DNA of 64,000 nucleotides, taken from assembly GCF_025128095.1 (NCBI RefSeq), contig NZ_JAHLYT010000048.1, positions 1-64,000 on the forward strand, written 5' to 3'. The notes beneath the pieces were generated by a model. The model did no database searches. It was not told where the DNA came from and saw only the letters and a program-made list of their open reading frames with translations. Position numbers and translations under genes: made by a program. This document shows positions 35,096-44,254 of this stretch, piece by piece. The DNA is from Synechococcus sp. CS-1328. Its GTDB lineage: Bacteria; Cyanobacteriota; Cyanobacteriia; PCC-6307; Cyanobiaceae. Within the stretch, counting starts at the first letter, position 1, and the number at the start of each line of letters is the position of its first letter.

Positions 35096-36745
35096 TCAGC
35101 GTCCGCCGCGCTTGGGATTCACCACGGGCCGGCTGCTACCGCTGGGATCGGACTCCTCGCCGGCCTCGCCCTGATCGGCTGCCTCTTGGGCAGCCAGTGG
35201 CGATGGCAGGGTGATTTCCTCGAGTTCTTCGATCAGGGCCTCGATGCTGGCTCGGTTGATCTGGCCTAAGTACGTGCGCTTCAGCTGCTCCAGCAGCGAG
35301 CAGAGCAGCGCCTGGGAGCGCAGCAGCGCCTCTCCGTTTTCGAGGGCTGAGGCCAGTTCTTCCCAGAAGCGGTCGATGAAGCGCTGCAGCAGCTCCAGCT
35401 GCAGATCATCCCTGCGCTGCAGACGCTCGCCGGTGCCGCGGGAGACGTCCAGCAGACTCTCCACCATGCCGTTGGCCAGCTGCCGGCTCAGCCCCTGCTC
35501 CACCTGCATCAGCAGCTGGATGCGCCGCAGCGGCCCCGGCACGATCGTGTTCTGCAGGCTCTGCTGCAGGGCGTGGCCGAGAACGCCCTGGATCTCCGGC
35601 TCCAGCCGAGGCGCCACCTGGTTGAGCAGCAGCGGTGCCCAGATCCGCACCAGCTCCACCAGCTCCTGCTCGTCCGGGCTGATCACGCTCTGGTGGCTGC
35701 GCAGGGCCCGCAGCCGTTCCGGCCAGCGCCGTGAGCGAACCAGCTGCTGGATCCCGTCGACCAGCTGCAGCGACAGCACCTCGAACAGCTCCACCGCCAA
35801 CATCGCCACCACCCCGCGGCTGATCACCGCCCGCAGGGGCTCGATATTGATCAGCCCGCTGGACTGCAGGCGTTCCACCACCGGCACCAGGCGCAGCCAG
35901 CGCCAGAAGGGCAGCAGCAAGGGCAGATCGATCCAGCGTCGCAGCAGCGCATCCCTCCAGCTCAGGCCGGGCAGTCGCCGCCGGATCCGCAGGCAGCGCA
36001 GCAGGATGTCCAGCGCGAAGACGCTCTGGAACAGCACCAGGTCGTAGAACCAGAAGTGGTCGGTGGGGCGACCGTTTTCGTCGATCGATCGCCAGTAGTT
36101 GGTGGCGACCAGGGGCAGCAGCTGCTCCCGCCAGAAGATCCGCTCCCTGGACCAGGGGTGGTTCCGCAGCCAGGCCGGATCGAGCAGTTCGGCCGCGGCC
36201 TGCTTGGCCGAGGTCTCATCGGCCCGCTGGCGCAACAGATTCTTGATCTTCTCCAGCGTGCCGGAGGCGTTGGCAGCCAGGAAGGGATTGCTGTCGATCA
36301 TCTGCTGCGTCAGCTTCACCTGCTTCTCCAGCAGCCGCCGCTGCTCGGGGTTAAAGCTGCCTGTACTGCTGCTTGCTGGCGAGCCGTTTGTGGGTAAGCC
36401 GGCTGCTGGTGGGCTTCCTGGTGGGGATGTGCCGGTCTGCAGGGCTCGATCCAGGCGCTCGAATTGATCGAGGTAGGCCTGGGTTTCGCGGTGGGGTTCG
36501 ATGCCCTTGATCGGATCCACCAGGGGGGTGAGATCCGGCAGGAAGGGCACCGGTACCCGCAGGGGCAGCGATTGCAGCGGATACAGATTGCGCTGCAGCC
36601 AGAAATTGCGCAGGGGGATGTAGGTGAGATCGAAGCCCACCCACAGCAGATTCACCGCTGCCCACAGGGCCACGAAGCGATCCCACGTCAGGGTGAGGGT
36701 GCTGCGGCTGCGTGGGGCCTGAGCTTGCCAGCGGGGTCGTGCCAT
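35096..36745 (-). CDS. Large membrane protein with voltage-sensor-like segment, function unknown
   Basis: 549-residue protein with a cyanobacterial look that I cannot assign. One membrane span near residues 24-45 is followed by a Ser/Pro-rich linker (~105-125) and a soluble region. A cluster of two or three spans (~230-305) comes next: F-W-F-Y-D-L-V-L-F-Q-S-V-F-A-L-D resembles the S2/S3 helices and F-W-R-W-L-R-L-V-P-V-V-E-R-L an Arg-bearing S4 of ion-transport proteins. The C-terminal half is long, helical and amphipathic, ending in an acidic, then basic tail. No pore motif is visible. Possibly a channel-related or membrane-scaffold protein. Confidence 0.7.
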   Translation of the reverse strand: MARPRWQAQAPRSRSTLTLTWDRFVALWAAVNLLWVGFDLTYIPLRNFWLQRNLYPLQSLPLRVPVPFLPDLTPLVDPIKGIEPHRETQAYLDQFERLDRALQTGTSPPGSPPAAGLPTNGSPASSSTGSFNPEQRRLLEKQVKLTQQMIDSNPFLAANASGTLEKIKNLLRQRADETSAKQAAAELLDPAWLRNHPWSRERIFWREQLLPLVATNYWRSIDENGRPTDHFWFYDLVLFQSVFALDILLRCLRIRRRLPGLSWRDALLRRWIDLPLLLPFWRWLRLVPVVERLQSSGLINIEPLRAVISRGVVAMLAVELFEVLSLQLVDGIQQLVRSRRWPERLRALRSHQSVISPDEQELVELVRIWAPLLLNQVAPRLEPEIQGVLGHALQQSLQNTIVPGPLRRIQLLMQVEQGLSRQLANGMVESLLDVSRGTGERLQRRDDLQLELLQRFIDRFWEELASALENGEALLRSQALLCSLLEQLKRTYLGQINRASIEALIEELEEITLPSPLAAQEAADQGEAGEESDPSGSSRPVVNPKRGGR

Positions 36746-36805
36746 GGGGGGCAGCAGGCCGATCTCTGCCTAATCTGCCTGGCTCGGCCCCAGCCGCCGC
36801 CGTCG

Positions 36806-37579
36806 ATGAGTGCATTGAGCGATCCCCTGCCCCACCCGCCCAACGACCACGACACCCCTGCGGCGCGGCCCGATCCACCGGCTGGCCTGGAGGAAACGCC
36901 CCCGCCACTGCCGGCCGAGAACCCCTGGGCGTTCTGGCGCAGTGTGCTGATCACCCTGGCGGTGGCCCTGGGAATCCGCCAGTTCCTGATGGAGGCCCGT
37001 TACATCCCGTCCGGCTCGATGTTGCCGGGCCTGCAGATCCAGGATCGGCTGCTGGTGGAGAAGCTCACCTACCGCAGCCGCGAACCGCGTCGCGGCGAGA
37101 TCGTGGTGTTCCATTCCCCCTATCATTTTGATCCGGTCCTGACCGGCGAGAGCTCCCCCAATCCGCTGCGCTGCCTGCTCGTCAACCTGCCGTTCATCGG
37201 CACTCTGCCGGGCCTGCAGGTGCCGGCCTGCGATGCCTTCATCAAGCGGGTGGTGGCTGTGCCGGGTGATCGGGTCGCGGTGGATCCCCGCGGCCAGGTG
37301 TTCATCGACGGCGAGCGGCTGAACGAGCCCTACGTGGGCAACTACTGCCCGGTGGACAGCCAGGGCATCGGGCCCTGCCGCACCCTCAACGCTGTGGTGC
37401 CGCCCGGCCATGTTCTGGTGCTGGGCGACAACCGCGCCAACAGCTGGGATGGTCGCTTCTGGCCCGGCGGCAACTTCCTGCCGCAGAAGGAGATCATCGG
37501 CCGGGCGTTCTGGCGCTTCTTCCCCTTCGATCAGATGGGCAGTCTCAGTCCATCAGACACCAGCCGGCAGGATCGCTGA
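36806..37579 (+). CDS. lepB: Signal peptidase I
   Basis: Membrane-anchored serine protease removing Sec and Tat signal peptides. The ATG at 36806 gives 257 residues: a Pro-rich cytoplasmic start (1-40), one membrane span (~43-62), then the catalytic domain. The Ser/Lys dyad is Ser71 in P-S-G-S-M and Lys147 in F-I-K-R-V-V-A-V-P-G-D. Box E (G-D-N-R-A-N-S-W-D-G-R) is intact. A pair of cysteines within the insert (residues ~130-195) may form a disulfide. The last 35 bases overlap the convergent dihydroorotase-like gene. Confidence 0.94.
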   Translation: MSALSDPLPHPPNDHDTPAARPDPPAGLEETPPPLPAENPWAFWRSVLITLAVALGIRQFLMEARYIPSGSMLPGLQIQDRLLVEKLTYRSREPRRGEIVVFHSPYHFDPVLTGESSPNPLRCLLVNLPFIGTLPGLQVPACDAFIKRVVAVPGDRVAVDPRGQVFIDGERLNEPYVGNYCPVDSQGIGPCRTLNAVVPPGHVLVLGDNRANSWDGRFWPGGNFLPQKEIIGRAFWRFFPFDQMGSLSPSDTSRQDR

Positions 37580-38813
37580 GCCCGCTGGCCCGCACCCGTC
37601 CCACCAGGGGCTGGCCCCAGTGCATCTGGTTGGCGGCCAGTGACGGGCAACTGGTGGCGTCCCAGTTCCAGAATGCGGCCGGATCGAACAGGATCCAGCG
37701 CTGACTGGGGAAGACCAGGCTCTCCGGCTGTTCCCCCAGCAGGGCAGCCGGACCCCAGCAGAGCACCTGCCAGAGCTGCGGCACGGCCCAGCCCCGGCCC
37801 ACCACCAGCTCGTGCCAGAGCAGGGACAGGGCCAGCCCATGGCCGGCCACGCCGGCACGGCGCTGATCCACAGGCAGCAGCCGTTCCTCGGCGTCAAGGG
37901 GCTGGTGTTGCACCGCCACTGCCGTGATCAGTCCCTCCGCCAGGGCGGCGATCAGGGCTTCCCGATCGGCCGGATTGCCCAGGGAGGGAACCACTCGCCA
38001 GCCTTCATCGCTCGGATCCAGACGGCCGCTGTCGGCCAGCAGGTGCCACCAGCTCACCGTCGCCGCTGGCGGCTGGGGATGGCGGCGCAGCTGCTCCACC
38101 GCCTCGCGGGTGGAGAGGTTCATCAGCACCAGCCGGGCAGACGGATGGGCGTCGCCCAGGGCCAGCAGGGTCTGCAGGGGCAGGGTTTCGCTCACCACCG
38201 GGTCGAGCGGCCAGCCGGCCCGCAGGGCCTCGACCCGTTCCCGCACGAATCCCTGGCGCGTCAGCGGGGTCTCCCTCGGGGCCAGCAGCACCGGCCGTTC
38301 GGCCATCTCCGCCAGCCGCAGGCTGCTCTCCAGCAGCGGCAGAGGCGGCAGGTGGTCATCGCCGGCCAGGCCGAGGGCTCCTGCGGCCAGCTGATCGGCG
38401 TGGGCGGCCAGATCCTGATCGGCCCCCTTGAGGCTGAGGCTGCCCCAGAGCCGCAGGCGCAGGGGCTCCGGCCAGTGCAGCTGCAGGCGCTCGGGCCGGT
38501 CGCGCCAGTCGTGGGCCCGCGGCAGCAGGGCCACAGTGCCGTAGCCGCCGGATACGGCCGCCGCCGCCAGGCTGCTGAGGGTTTCGGCGCGGCCGTCCCA
38601 GGGATCTTCCAGAACGCTGTGGGGATCCACCAGGGGGGGCGCCAGCCAGCAGCCGCCAGCCTCGATGCGCACCACGGGCGCCAGAGGCAGAAGGCGGTGG
38701 GCCTCGTCGCCTTCGGCCACAAGGCGATTGTCCTCGAGCAGAACGTCGCTGGTGCGGGGCTGCTGCTGCGGGCCTGGCAGCAGTGTCACCCCCTGCAGCA
38801 GATGGCGCACCAT
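37545..38813 (-). CDS. Dihydroorotase-like protein lacking metal ligands
   Basis: 422-residue amidohydrolase-fold protein resembling the PyrC/dihydroorotase group (N-terminal beta-sandwich, then a P-x-x-V-D-x-H strand). The zinc motif D-x-H-x-H reads D63-P-H65-S-V67, so the second histidine is gone, and I see no replacement for later metal-binding His/Lys residues. It is thus probably not an active dihydroorotase. Inactive homologues can act as structural partners of aspartate transcarbamoylase; whether that applies here is unknown. It starts 8 bases after the histidine phosphatase gene, so the two form an operon. Confidence 0.8.
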   Translation of the reverse strand: MVRHLLQGVTLLPGPQQQPRTSDVLLEDNRLVAEGDEAHRLLPLAPVVRIEAGGCWLAPPLVDPHSVLEDPWDGRAETLSSLAAAAVSGGYGTVALLPRAHDWRDRPERLQLHWPEPLRLRLWGSLSLKGADQDLAAHADQLAAGALGLAGDDHLPPLPLLESSLRLAEMAERPVLLAPRETPLTRQGFVRERVEALRAGWPLDPVVSETLPLQTLLALGDAHPSARLVLMNLSTREAVEQLRRHPQPPAATVSWWHLLADSGRLDPSDEGWRVVPSLGNPADREALIAALAEGLITAVAVQHQPLDAEERLLPVDQRRAGVAGHGLALSLLWHELVVGRGWAVPQLWQVLCWGPAALLGEQPESLVFPSQRWILFDPAAFWNWDATSCPSLAANQMHWGQPLVGRVRASGLSDPAGWCLMD

Positions 38814-38821
38814 CGGCCGGC

Positions 38822-40162
38822 TCAGAGGGCTCCGGCCGCGGTGCGGTCCAGCACGCCGCCGAGGTGGGCGGTGAGATTGAGGCAGCTCACCACCGGCCCT
38901 GCCGCCACGCCGTGGGGATAGTCGATCACGGTCACACCACCGTTGCCCTGCTTGATCGCCCAGATGTCAGCCGGCCGGAGGCCCAGCAGGCCACAGAGGA
39001 TCGTCTTGTTGACGGCGTCGTGGGCCACCACCAGGGCCGTTTCCTCGTGATCGAGGCTGGCGGCGATCACGTCCCAGGTGTGCAGGGAGCGATCCGACAC
39101 GTTCTGGATCGTTTCCCCCTCCGGCATCAGCACCGTCTCCGGCGCGCGCTTCCAGTCGGCCAGCAGCTGTGGCCAGCGCTCGGCGATCTCCGCTTCCAGA
39201 CAGCCCTCCCAGAGGCCATGGCCGATCTCCACCAGCCCGTCGGTGCTGGTGAGTGGCACACCGGGGTGGTCCTCGAGGATCACCTCAGCGGTGCGGCGCG
39301 GCCGTGACATCGAGCTGGTGTAGGCCCGCTGCAGGCTCTGATCCGCCAGGAAGGACCTGGCGGCCTGGGCCTGGGCCAGGCCATTGGCGTTGAGGGGAAT
39401 ATCGATCTGGCCCTGAAAACGCCCTTGGCGGTTCCAGTCGGTTTCGCCGTGGCGCACCAGCAGCAGCCTCGGTCCATCGCCCTTGGCCGGCAGGCCGCGG
39501 CCGAGATGGACAGTGCCGTTCAGCGATTCGATCTGGACCTCCGGATCGCTGGCCGAGCCTCTCAGGTTCAGCACCGACACCGAGGCGTTATCGAGGCGCA
39601 GCCGGCGGAACTCACTGGCCGGCAGGCCCAGCAGGGTGAGCAGCAGGCAGCGCAGGATGCCGTTATGGGCCACCACCAGTACCGTGCTCGTGCTGGCGCT
39701 GCTCACGGCCTCGGCGTGGTGCCGCAGCAAGGCATTCACCCAGTCTTGGGCCTGAGCCATCAGCTCTTCGAGCGGGCGGTAGCGGCTGCCGTCGGGGCGG
39801 CTGAACTCCAGGGTCTGGGGCGCATCCCGCCAGCGGCGTTCCTCCTCTGGAAAGGTCTGCCGCAACTCGCTGCGCAGCAGGCCGGTCCAGGGGGTCAGAT
39901 CAATTTCCAGCAGCCCGTCGTCCGCTCTCGCCTGCAGGGCGGTGCCCTGCGCCTGTAGCAGCTCTCGGGCCGTGTCTCGGGCCCGGCTGAGGGGGGAGCA
40001 GTAGGCGGCGGTGAGGGGAAGATCCCGCAGGGCCTCACCGGTGCGGCGGGCCTGCTCGTAGCCCTCGGCGGTGAGGCTGGAGAGATCGTCGCGTCCCTGG
40101 ATGCGGTGCTCGGTGTTGAAGGTGCTCAGCCCGTGACGGACCAGAACCAACCGGAGGGACAC
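38822..40162 (-). CDS. Tandem histidine phosphatase (two phosphoglycerate-mutase domains)
   Basis: 446-residue protein with two complete histidine-phosphatase domains. R-H-G occurs at residues 9-11 (L-V-L-V-R-H-G-L-S) and again near 236 (L-L-L-V-R-H-G-E-T). The second catalytic histidine of each domain sits in V-V-A-H-N and V-V-A-H-D. I took the GTG at 40162 because the phosphatase strand starts right after it; upstream frame to 40288 looks non-coding. Activity could be phosphatase (for example on phosphoserine or sugar phosphates) rather than glycolytic mutase; two-domain forms occur in cyanobacteria. It precedes the dihydroorotase-like gene by 8 bases. Confidence 0.87.
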   Translation of the reverse strand: MSLRLVLVRHGLSTFNTEHRIQGRDDLSSLTAEGYEQARRTGEALRDLPLTAAYCSPLSRARDTARELLQAQGTALQARADDGLLEIDLTPWTGLLRSELRQTFPEEERRWRDAPQTLEFSRPDGSRYRPLEELMAQAQDWVNALLRHHAEAVSSASTSTVLVVAHNGILRCLLLTLLGLPASEFRRLRLDNASVSVLNLRGSASDPEVQIESLNGTVHLGRGLPAKGDGPRLLLVRHGETDWNRQGRFQGQIDIPLNANGLAQAQAARSFLADQSLQRAYTSSMSRPRRTAEVILEDHPGVPLTSTDGLVEIGHGLWEGCLEAEIAERWPQLLADWKRAPETVLMPEGETIQNVSDRSLHTWDVIAASLDHEETALVVAHDAVNKTILCGLLGLRPADIWAIKQGNGGVTVIDYPHGVAAGPVVSCLNLTAHLGGVLDRTAAGAL

Positions 40163-40269
40163 GGAGCTGTGACGCAGGTGCGGCCATCGTATGGGAGGGG
40201 TCGGGAGCCGGGTCCCGGGGGAGCGTGCTGCCGCTGCAGCCCAGAATCCCAGGGCCACCGGCGCACTGC

Positions 40270-41760
40270 ATGGCTCCGTCCTCCGCAACCTGGAAGCCCG
40301 CCCTGGCCTTCCTCAGCCTGGCTCTGAGTGCCCTGGTCTGGTTCAACGGCCTGCTCGACAGCCTGCAGCGGCCGTCGGTGGCCACCGCCCTCGATCTGCG
40401 CCAGCTGGAGCTGGCGGCCCTGGCGGCCCCGGCGGTTCCTGCTCCGTTGCAGCCCCTGCTGGTGGGGGCCGACCCGCTGGAAGCGCTGCGCAAGGAGCTG
40501 GAACGCCTCGATGGCGACGCGGCTGGACTGAACGCCCCGCCGCAGCGGCTGCAGTGGGCCCTGCTCGAACGTCGCCGCGGCGACGACGCCCAGGCCCGGG
40601 TGTTGCTGCAGGATTTGCGCGCAAGCGCCGAGCTTCCCCCCTCCCGGCGGCCCCTGCTCGATGCTCTGCTGGGGGCTCCCTCCCCCTCCCGGTCCGTTGA
40701 GAAGCCGGCGGCCAGTGCTACGGCTCTGGCTCCGGCTACGGCTCCGGCGGTCGTCGATCCCGCCCTGCTGGCCGCCCTGACACCCGACGACCGGATCGCC
40801 ACTCTGCTGGAGCCCTGGTCACCCTCGCCGCTGTTGCGGCGCCTGGGCTGCGAGCAGCTCAGCGTTGATGCCGGGGAACGGCCGCTGCGATGCCTCGAGG
40901 CCGGAGCCGCCCGGGGAGCTCTCTGGCGGCTGGTCGGCATCAATCTGCTGCCCGCTCTGCTGCTGCTGCTTGGACTGGCTCTGCTGGTGCGGCAGCTGTG
41001 GCTGAGCTGGCGTGGTCGCCAGGCGCCCCTTCCCCCCTTGCAGGGCCCCACCCTCTCCGGTGTGGATGTGACCCTGCTGATCGCCGGTGGTTTCGTGCTG
41101 CTCGGTGAAGTGCTCACACCCCTGTTGCTCGGCCCGCTGCTCAGTTCTGCAGTCGCCGCGCTCGGGCTGGATCTGGCTTTGGGCCAGGGGCTGCAGGTGT
41201 TCGGGCTCTACCTGGGGCTGATGGCCGCCCCCCTGACCCTGCTCGCTGTCCTGTTGGCTGGGCTGGGGCCCATGCCGGAAGGGGGCTGGCTGCAGTGGCG
41301 CTGGCGGCCGCTCCGCCTCAGCCTCGGCTGGGCGACCTCCCACCTGGTGATGGTGTTGCCGGTGGTGGCGCTGACCGGCTGGATCCTGCAGTGGATCTGG
41401 AGTGACCCCAGCGGCAGCAATCCTCTGCTGGAGCTGGTGCTCACCAGCGGCAACTCTGCGGCGCTGCTCTGTTTTGCCGTTACGGCCATGGTGCTGGCAC
41501 CCCTGTTCGAGGAGACCCTGTTCCGAGGCGTGCTGCTGCCGGTCCTGGCGCGGCGTTTCGGTGATACGGGCGCCGTACTAGGCAGTGCGGCCCTCTTCGC
41601 CCTGGCCCATCTCAGCCTGGGCGAGCTGGCGCCGTTGTTTGTGCTGGGTCTGGGGCTGGGCTGGCTGCGGTTGCGCAGCGGTCGCCTCGGGGCCTGCGTG
41701 CTGATGCATGGCCTCTGGAATGCCCTCACCTTCTCCAACCTGCTGTTGCTCGGGGGCTGA
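40270..41760 (+). CDS. CPBP-family intramembrane metalloprotease
   Basis: 496-residue protein. One N-terminal span and a long soluble region (~30-215, Ala/Leu-rich, possibly periplasmic) precede about seven membrane helices. The CPBP (CAAX protease/Abi) motifs are intact: E-E-T-L-F-R-G near residue 413, A-L-A-H-L near 440, and H-G-L-W-N-A near 480. Family members cleave within membranes or process peptides; in cyanobacteria the substrates are largely unknown. The ATG at 40270 is preferred over 40225. It is divergent from the histidine phosphatase and followed by the cell-division genes on the same strand. Confidence 0.9.
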   Translation: MAPSSATWKPALAFLSLALSALVWFNGLLDSLQRPSVATALDLRQLELAALAAPAVPAPLQPLLVGADPLEALRKELERLDGDAAGLNAPPQRLQWALLERRRGDDAQARVLLQDLRASAELPPSRRPLLDALLGAPSPSRSVEKPAASATALAPATAPAVVDPALLAALTPDDRIATLLEPWSPSPLLRRLGCEQLSVDAGERPLRCLEAGAARGALWRLVGINLLPALLLLLGLALLVRQLWLSWRGRQAPLPPLQGPTLSGVDVTLLIAGGFVLLGEVLTPLLLGPLLSSAVAALGLDLALGQGLQVFGLYLGLMAAPLTLLAVLLAGLGPMPEGGWLQWRWRPLRLSLGWATSHLVMVLPVVALTGWILQWIWSDPSGSNPLLELVLTSGNSAALLCFAVTAMVLAPLFEETLFRGVLLPVLARRFGDTGAVLGSAALFALAHLSLGELAPLFVLGLGLGWLRLRSGRLGACVLMHGLWNALTFSNLLLLGG

Positions 41761-41793
41761 GCCCGGAGCGGGCTGGGCTGTGCCGATTCGCGG

Positions 41794-42303
41794 ATGGCGC
41801 CGCCACACCTTGCGAGCGCCCCTGTTCAATGGTTCACTTGCGCAGATTCCAACCAGGCCTTGCTCGCCTCCGTCTCCCCCCCTCAACCCTCGCGGCGAGC
41901 CCCGGTCCGTCGATCCCTCGAGCTGATCCAGGGGTCGCTCTCGCCGACCCGGATCGCCCGCCGGTCCCCCTGGCTGGCCGGCCTGCACCGCGCCAGCGAC
42001 GGAGCTCTGGTCGGTCTGGGCCTTGCCATGCTGGGCCTCAGTGCTCTCACCCTTTATTGGCAGTCAAACTGGGCCCGTAGTTACCAGGAACTGGAGACCT
42101 CCCAGGTGCTGGAGCATCGCCTCCAGGAAGCTACCGCCGTGCTGGAGCAGCATCATCTCGGGGTGGCTCGCACGCCCGGCCTGGTCGAACCCACCAGCAG
42201 TGAGAAACTGGTCTATCTGCCGGCACCACAGGCAGAAGTCGGGCAGCGGGGTCTGCCACTGTTGGCCAGCATCCAGATCGATCGCATCCCGCCTGGCTAC
42301 TGA
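41794..42303 (+). CDS. FtsL-like single-span protein upstream of ftsI
   Basis: 169-residue protein directly before ftsI. A basic cytoplasmic region (about 30-70) leads to one membrane span (V-G-L-G-L-A-M-L-G-L-S-A-L-T, about 73-90). A short helical stretch rich in Glu and Leu (R-S-Y-Q-E-L-E-T-S-Q-V-L-E-H-R-L) follows on the other side and could form a coiled coil. This size, topology and position match FtsL, the divisome protein that partners FtsB/FtsQ and is usually encoded beside ftsI. FtsL sequences hardly conserve, so this is inference from context. The start could be as late as ~41860. Confidence 0.6.
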   Translation: MAPPHLASAPVQWFTCADSNQALLASVSPPQPSRRAPVRRSLELIQGSLSPTRIARRSPWLAGLHRASDGALVGLGLAMLGLSALTLYWQSNWARSYQELETSQVLEHRLQEATAVLEQHHLGVARTPGLVEPTSSEKLVYLPAPQAEVGQRGLPLLASIQIDRIPPGY

Positions 42304-42342
42304 CCTTCCGGTTCACCGGTCTCTGCAGCGTCGATCCTTTCC

Positions 42343-44154
42343 ATGGCGGCATCTTCGACCGATCTCCGCCCGCGCCGCCGCCCCCCGGGTCGGGTGGTCG
42401 ATCTGCATCCGATCTCTCCGGCGCGGCTGCTGGCCGTCTACCTGATCCTGGCGGCAGGCCTGAGTGGCTTGGCCGTGCGTCTGGCCTGGCTGCAGGTGGT
42501 GCAGGCTCCCACGTTGCAGGCCAAGGCCCGGGCGATCCAGACTCACGCCCAGGTGCCGATCGGTAAGCGCCGCACCATCGTCGATCGTTCCGGGCGCCTC
42601 GTGGCCCTCGATGAGGAGCGTTACACCCTCTGGGCTCATCCCCGCTATTTCAACCTGCCGGGCGATGAGCCCCAGAAGCTCAGGCCTGCCGCCGATGTGG
42701 TCGAGCTGCTGGCCCCGGTGCTGGCCCTTCCTCCCGCCACCTTGAAGGGCCGGATCGGCGGCCGCCGCAGCGGCGTCAAGCTGGCCACCGACCTTGACCC
42801 CGACACGGCTGAACGGGTGCGGGAGCTGGGCATCAGTGGCCTGGATCTCGAGGCCTATCCCCAGCGCCTCTATCCCCAGGGCTCCCTGTTCGCCAACGTG
42901 GTGGGCTTCCTCAACCTGGAGAGGGTGCCTCAGGCGGGGCTGGAGCAGAGCCGCGACCGGGATCTCAAGCGCCATGAGTCGGTGCTGCGCATGCGCCGCG
43001 GCGCCGATGGCACCCCCTTGCCGGAGGGCTTGCAGGCCGGCGTGCTCTACGGCGACGACCTGCGCCTTCAGCTCACCCTCGATGCCCGTCTGCAGCAGGT
43101 GGCCCAGCAGGCCCTCAGCAAGCAGGTGAAGCAGTGGAAGGCGAAGCGGGGTGTGGCCCTGGTGATGGACGTGCGCAACGGCGAACTGCTCGCTCTTGCC
43201 TCCACGCCCACCTACGACCCCAACAAATTCTGGCAGTACAACCCTGGCCTGTTCCGCGAGTGGTCGGTGCAGGATCTCTATGAACCCGGTTCCACCTTCA
43301 AGCCGATCAACCTCGCCCTGGCCCTGCAGGAGAAGGCGATTGACCCCAACGGCCGAGTCAACGACACCGGTTCCCTCTCGATCGGCGGCTGGCCGATCTT
43401 CAACCACGACAAGCGGGCCAACGGGCTGATCGATTTCCCCACCGTGCTGCAGGTGTCGAGCAACGTGGGGATGGTGAAGGCCATGGCACGGGTGAAGCGC
43501 GATCGCTTCTGGCACTGGCTGCATACGCTCGGCATCGATGCGGTGCCCGACACGGATCTGCCCGGAGCGGTGGCCGGCCAGCTCAAGGATCGCCAGCAGT
43601 TCGTCTCCCATCCGATCGAGCCGGCCGTGGCGGCCTTCGGTCAGGGGTTCTCGCTCACCCCCCTCAAACTGCTGCAGATGCACGCCATGCTCGCCAATGG
43701 CGGCCGGCTGGTGAGCCCCCACATCACCCGCGGTCTCCGTTCCGGTGATGCCCTGGCCAGCCCACCGGCGCCCTCCGGCGTGCAACTGCTCGATCCGGCT
43801 GTGACCAGGGTCGTGCTTGGCTGGATGGAATCGGTCGTGGAGAAGGGCAGCGGCAAGGGGGCCAAGCTCGCCGCCTATCGCATCGGCGGCAAGACGGGCA
43901 CGGCCCAGAAGGCCCTCAATGGCGTCTACATCCCGGGGGCCCGGATCTGCAGCTTTGTCTCGGTGCTGCCCATCGAGGATCCCCGCTTTGCCGTGCTGGT
44001 GGTGGTGGATGAACCCCAGGGCGAAAACGCGTATGGCTCCACCGTGGCCCTGCCGGTGTCGCGCCAGATCATGGAGGCCCTGCTGGTGCTCGAGAAGATC
44101 CCCCCCAGCAAGCCGGCTGCGGCCGCCGCTCCAACCCCCAGACCCGCCGCCTGA
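42343..44154 (+). CDS. ftsI: Septal peptidoglycan transpeptidase FtsI (PBP3)
   Basis: Class B penicillin-binding protein of 603 residues that cross-links septal peptidoglycan. A cytoplasmic basic start and one membrane span (~26-48) lead to a dimerisation domain and the transpeptidase domain. The active-site triads are S317-T-F-K, S372-S-N and K517-T-G. An Ala/Pro-rich tail ends the protein. All catalytic motifs are intact. The FtsL-like gene ends 39 bases upstream, so they are probably co-transcribed. A 6-base stem-loop (AGCGGC-TCAG-GCCGCT, 44198-44213) lies after the stop but has no T-run. Confidence 0.95.
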   Translation: MAASSTDLRPRRRPPGRVVDLHPISPARLLAVYLILAAGLSGLAVRLAWLQVVQAPTLQAKARAIQTHAQVPIGKRRTIVDRSGRLVALDEERYTLWAHPRYFNLPGDEPQKLRPAADVVELLAPVLALPPATLKGRIGGRRSGVKLATDLDPDTAERVRELGISGLDLEAYPQRLYPQGSLFANVVGFLNLERVPQAGLEQSRDRDLKRHESVLRMRRGADGTPLPEGLQAGVLYGDDLRLQLTLDARLQQVAQQALSKQVKQWKAKRGVALVMDVRNGELLALASTPTYDPNKFWQYNPGLFREWSVQDLYEPGSTFKPINLALALQEKAIDPNGRVNDTGSLSIGGWPIFNHDKRANGLIDFPTVLQVSSNVGMVKAMARVKRDRFWHWLHTLGIDAVPDTDLPGAVAGQLKDRQQFVSHPIEPAVAAFGQGFSLTPLKLLQMHAMLANGGRLVSPHITRGLRSGDALASPPAPSGVQLLDPAVTRVVLGWMESVVEKGSGKGAKLAAYRIGGKTGTAQKALNGVYIPGARICSFVSVLPIEDPRFAVLVVVDEPQGENAYGSTVALPVSRQIMEALLVLEKIPPSKPAAAAAPTPRPAA

Positions 44155-44254
44155 GGGCCCTGGGATCGGGGCGACCAGGCCTGTGGCCATTCCCACAAGC
44201 GGCTCAGGCCGCTGGCAGGGGCCTGGCTAGCCTTCCGGGAACGGACGACAGCCG

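Noticed and set aside
42313-44196. Long minus-strand open frame opposite ftsI
   Set aside because: The plus strand has all three transpeptidase motifs; the minus-strand product is His/Gln/Gly-rich and unlike any protein.
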